A stretch of DNA of 6,059 nucleotides from Planctomycetota bacterium (GTDB lineage Bacteria > Planctomycetota > Brocadiia > SM23-32), in NCBI GenBank assembly GCA_030604585.1, contig JAUVVP010000142.1, positions 1 to 6,059 on the forward strand, given 5' to 3'. Of this stretch, positions 5,836 to 6,059 are shown in pieces. The notes beneath the pieces are model-generated. The model made no database searches. It saw nothing but the letters and a program-made list of their open reading frames with translations, and was not told the origin of the DNA. A program made the translations under genes and the position numbers. The first letter of the stretch is position 1. Each line of letters opens with the position of its first letter.

Positions 5836-6059
5836 ATGATTGCCATAATCAGCGACATCCACGCCAACTACGACGCCCTCGAGGCCGTCGCCGAGGCCAT
5901 AGAGGCGCTCAAGCCGGATTCGGTCATCTGCCTGGGCGACATCGTGGGCTATGGACCGGATCCGGTCGCGTGCATAGACGAGGTGTGCGCGCGCTGCGAA
6001 GTCGCCCTGTGCGGCAACCACGACTTCGCGGTCATCTACGGGGCCAACGACTTCAGCTC
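5836..6059 (+). CDS. Calcineurin-like metallophosphoesterase, 5' part only (cut by window end)
   Basis: Predicted metal-dependent phosphoesterase of the small YfcE/MJ0936-like type. Only the first 74 codons are present; the reading frame is still open at base 6059. Seen: IISDIHAN (D7, H9, first metal-binding motif), CLGDIVGYGPDP (D35, second motif, with the GYGPxP extension found in one bacterial and archaeal subgroup), and CGNHD (N61, H62, third motif). These three blocks in this order and spacing identify the fold; the His motifs normally found in the C-terminal half lie beyond the window. The substrate is unknown; family members cleave phosphodiesters, nucleotides or phosphoproteins. ATG 5836 is the natural start, immediately before the first beta strand, with a weak GGCGGAAAG upstream. 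It lies 37 bases after the synthase stop on the same strand and may share its transcript. Confidence 0.88.
   Translation, partial: MIAIISDIHANYDALEAVAEAIEALKPDSVICLGDIVGYGPDPVACIDEVCARCEVALCGNHDFAVIYGANDFS

Noticed and set aside
5716..6021. A 101-codon minus-strand frame across the synthase end and the phosphoesterase start
   Set aside because: The plus strand there encodes the diagnostic phosphoesterase motifs D-x-H, GD and GNHD, so this is a shadow.

Overview
The window is GC-rich bacterial DNA (about two-thirds GC by eye, strong G/C preference at third codon positions). It holds four complete protein genes and the start of a fifth. No rRNA, tRNA, CRISPR array, transposase or phage gene is visible. 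Lineage cannot be fixed from the sequence. A Re-citrate-synthase-like enzyme beside a malic enzyme hints at an anaerobic or facultative metabolism, and the style (high GC, single-gene units, small periodic intergenic repeats) resembles genomes assembled from environmental samples. That is impression, not proof.

Layout. Left of about 3972 all genes lie on the minus strand. In transcription order they are a GT4-type glycosyltransferase (3972-2821), a small-form malic enzyme (about 2711-1554), and an MtaB-type tRNA methylthiotransferase (about 1317-4). A good intrinsic terminator overlaps the glycosyltransferase stop codon and is followed within three bases by a sigma70-like promoter for the malic enzyme, so these two genes are probably separate units. 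Between the malic enzyme and mtaB lies a spacer of about 240 bases, more AT-rich than its surroundings. It contains two families of degenerate 9-base tandem units, one arranged as a long imperfect inverted repeat. Right of about 4404 the strand switches to plus: a DRE-TIM metallolyase of the isopropylmalate/homocitrate/Re-citrate synthase superfamily (4404-5798), then after 37 bases a calcineurin-like metallophosphoesterase (from 5836, cut by the window end). The 431-base divergent spacer at 3973-4403 holds a plausible promoter for the glycosyltransferase and an inverted repeat, but no convincing gene.

How the genes fit together. Malic enzyme (malate to pyruvate and CO2) and the carboxyltransferase-family enzyme (acyl-CoA plus a 2-oxo acid) both act around the pyruvate, oxaloacetate and acetyl-CoA node, but they are divergently placed and separately controlled. 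The rest look like ordinary housekeeping neighbours, not one pathway. I did not find a new multi-gene system. The items most worth a second look are the periodic repeat element, the subfamily of the synthase, and the terminator/promoter junction.
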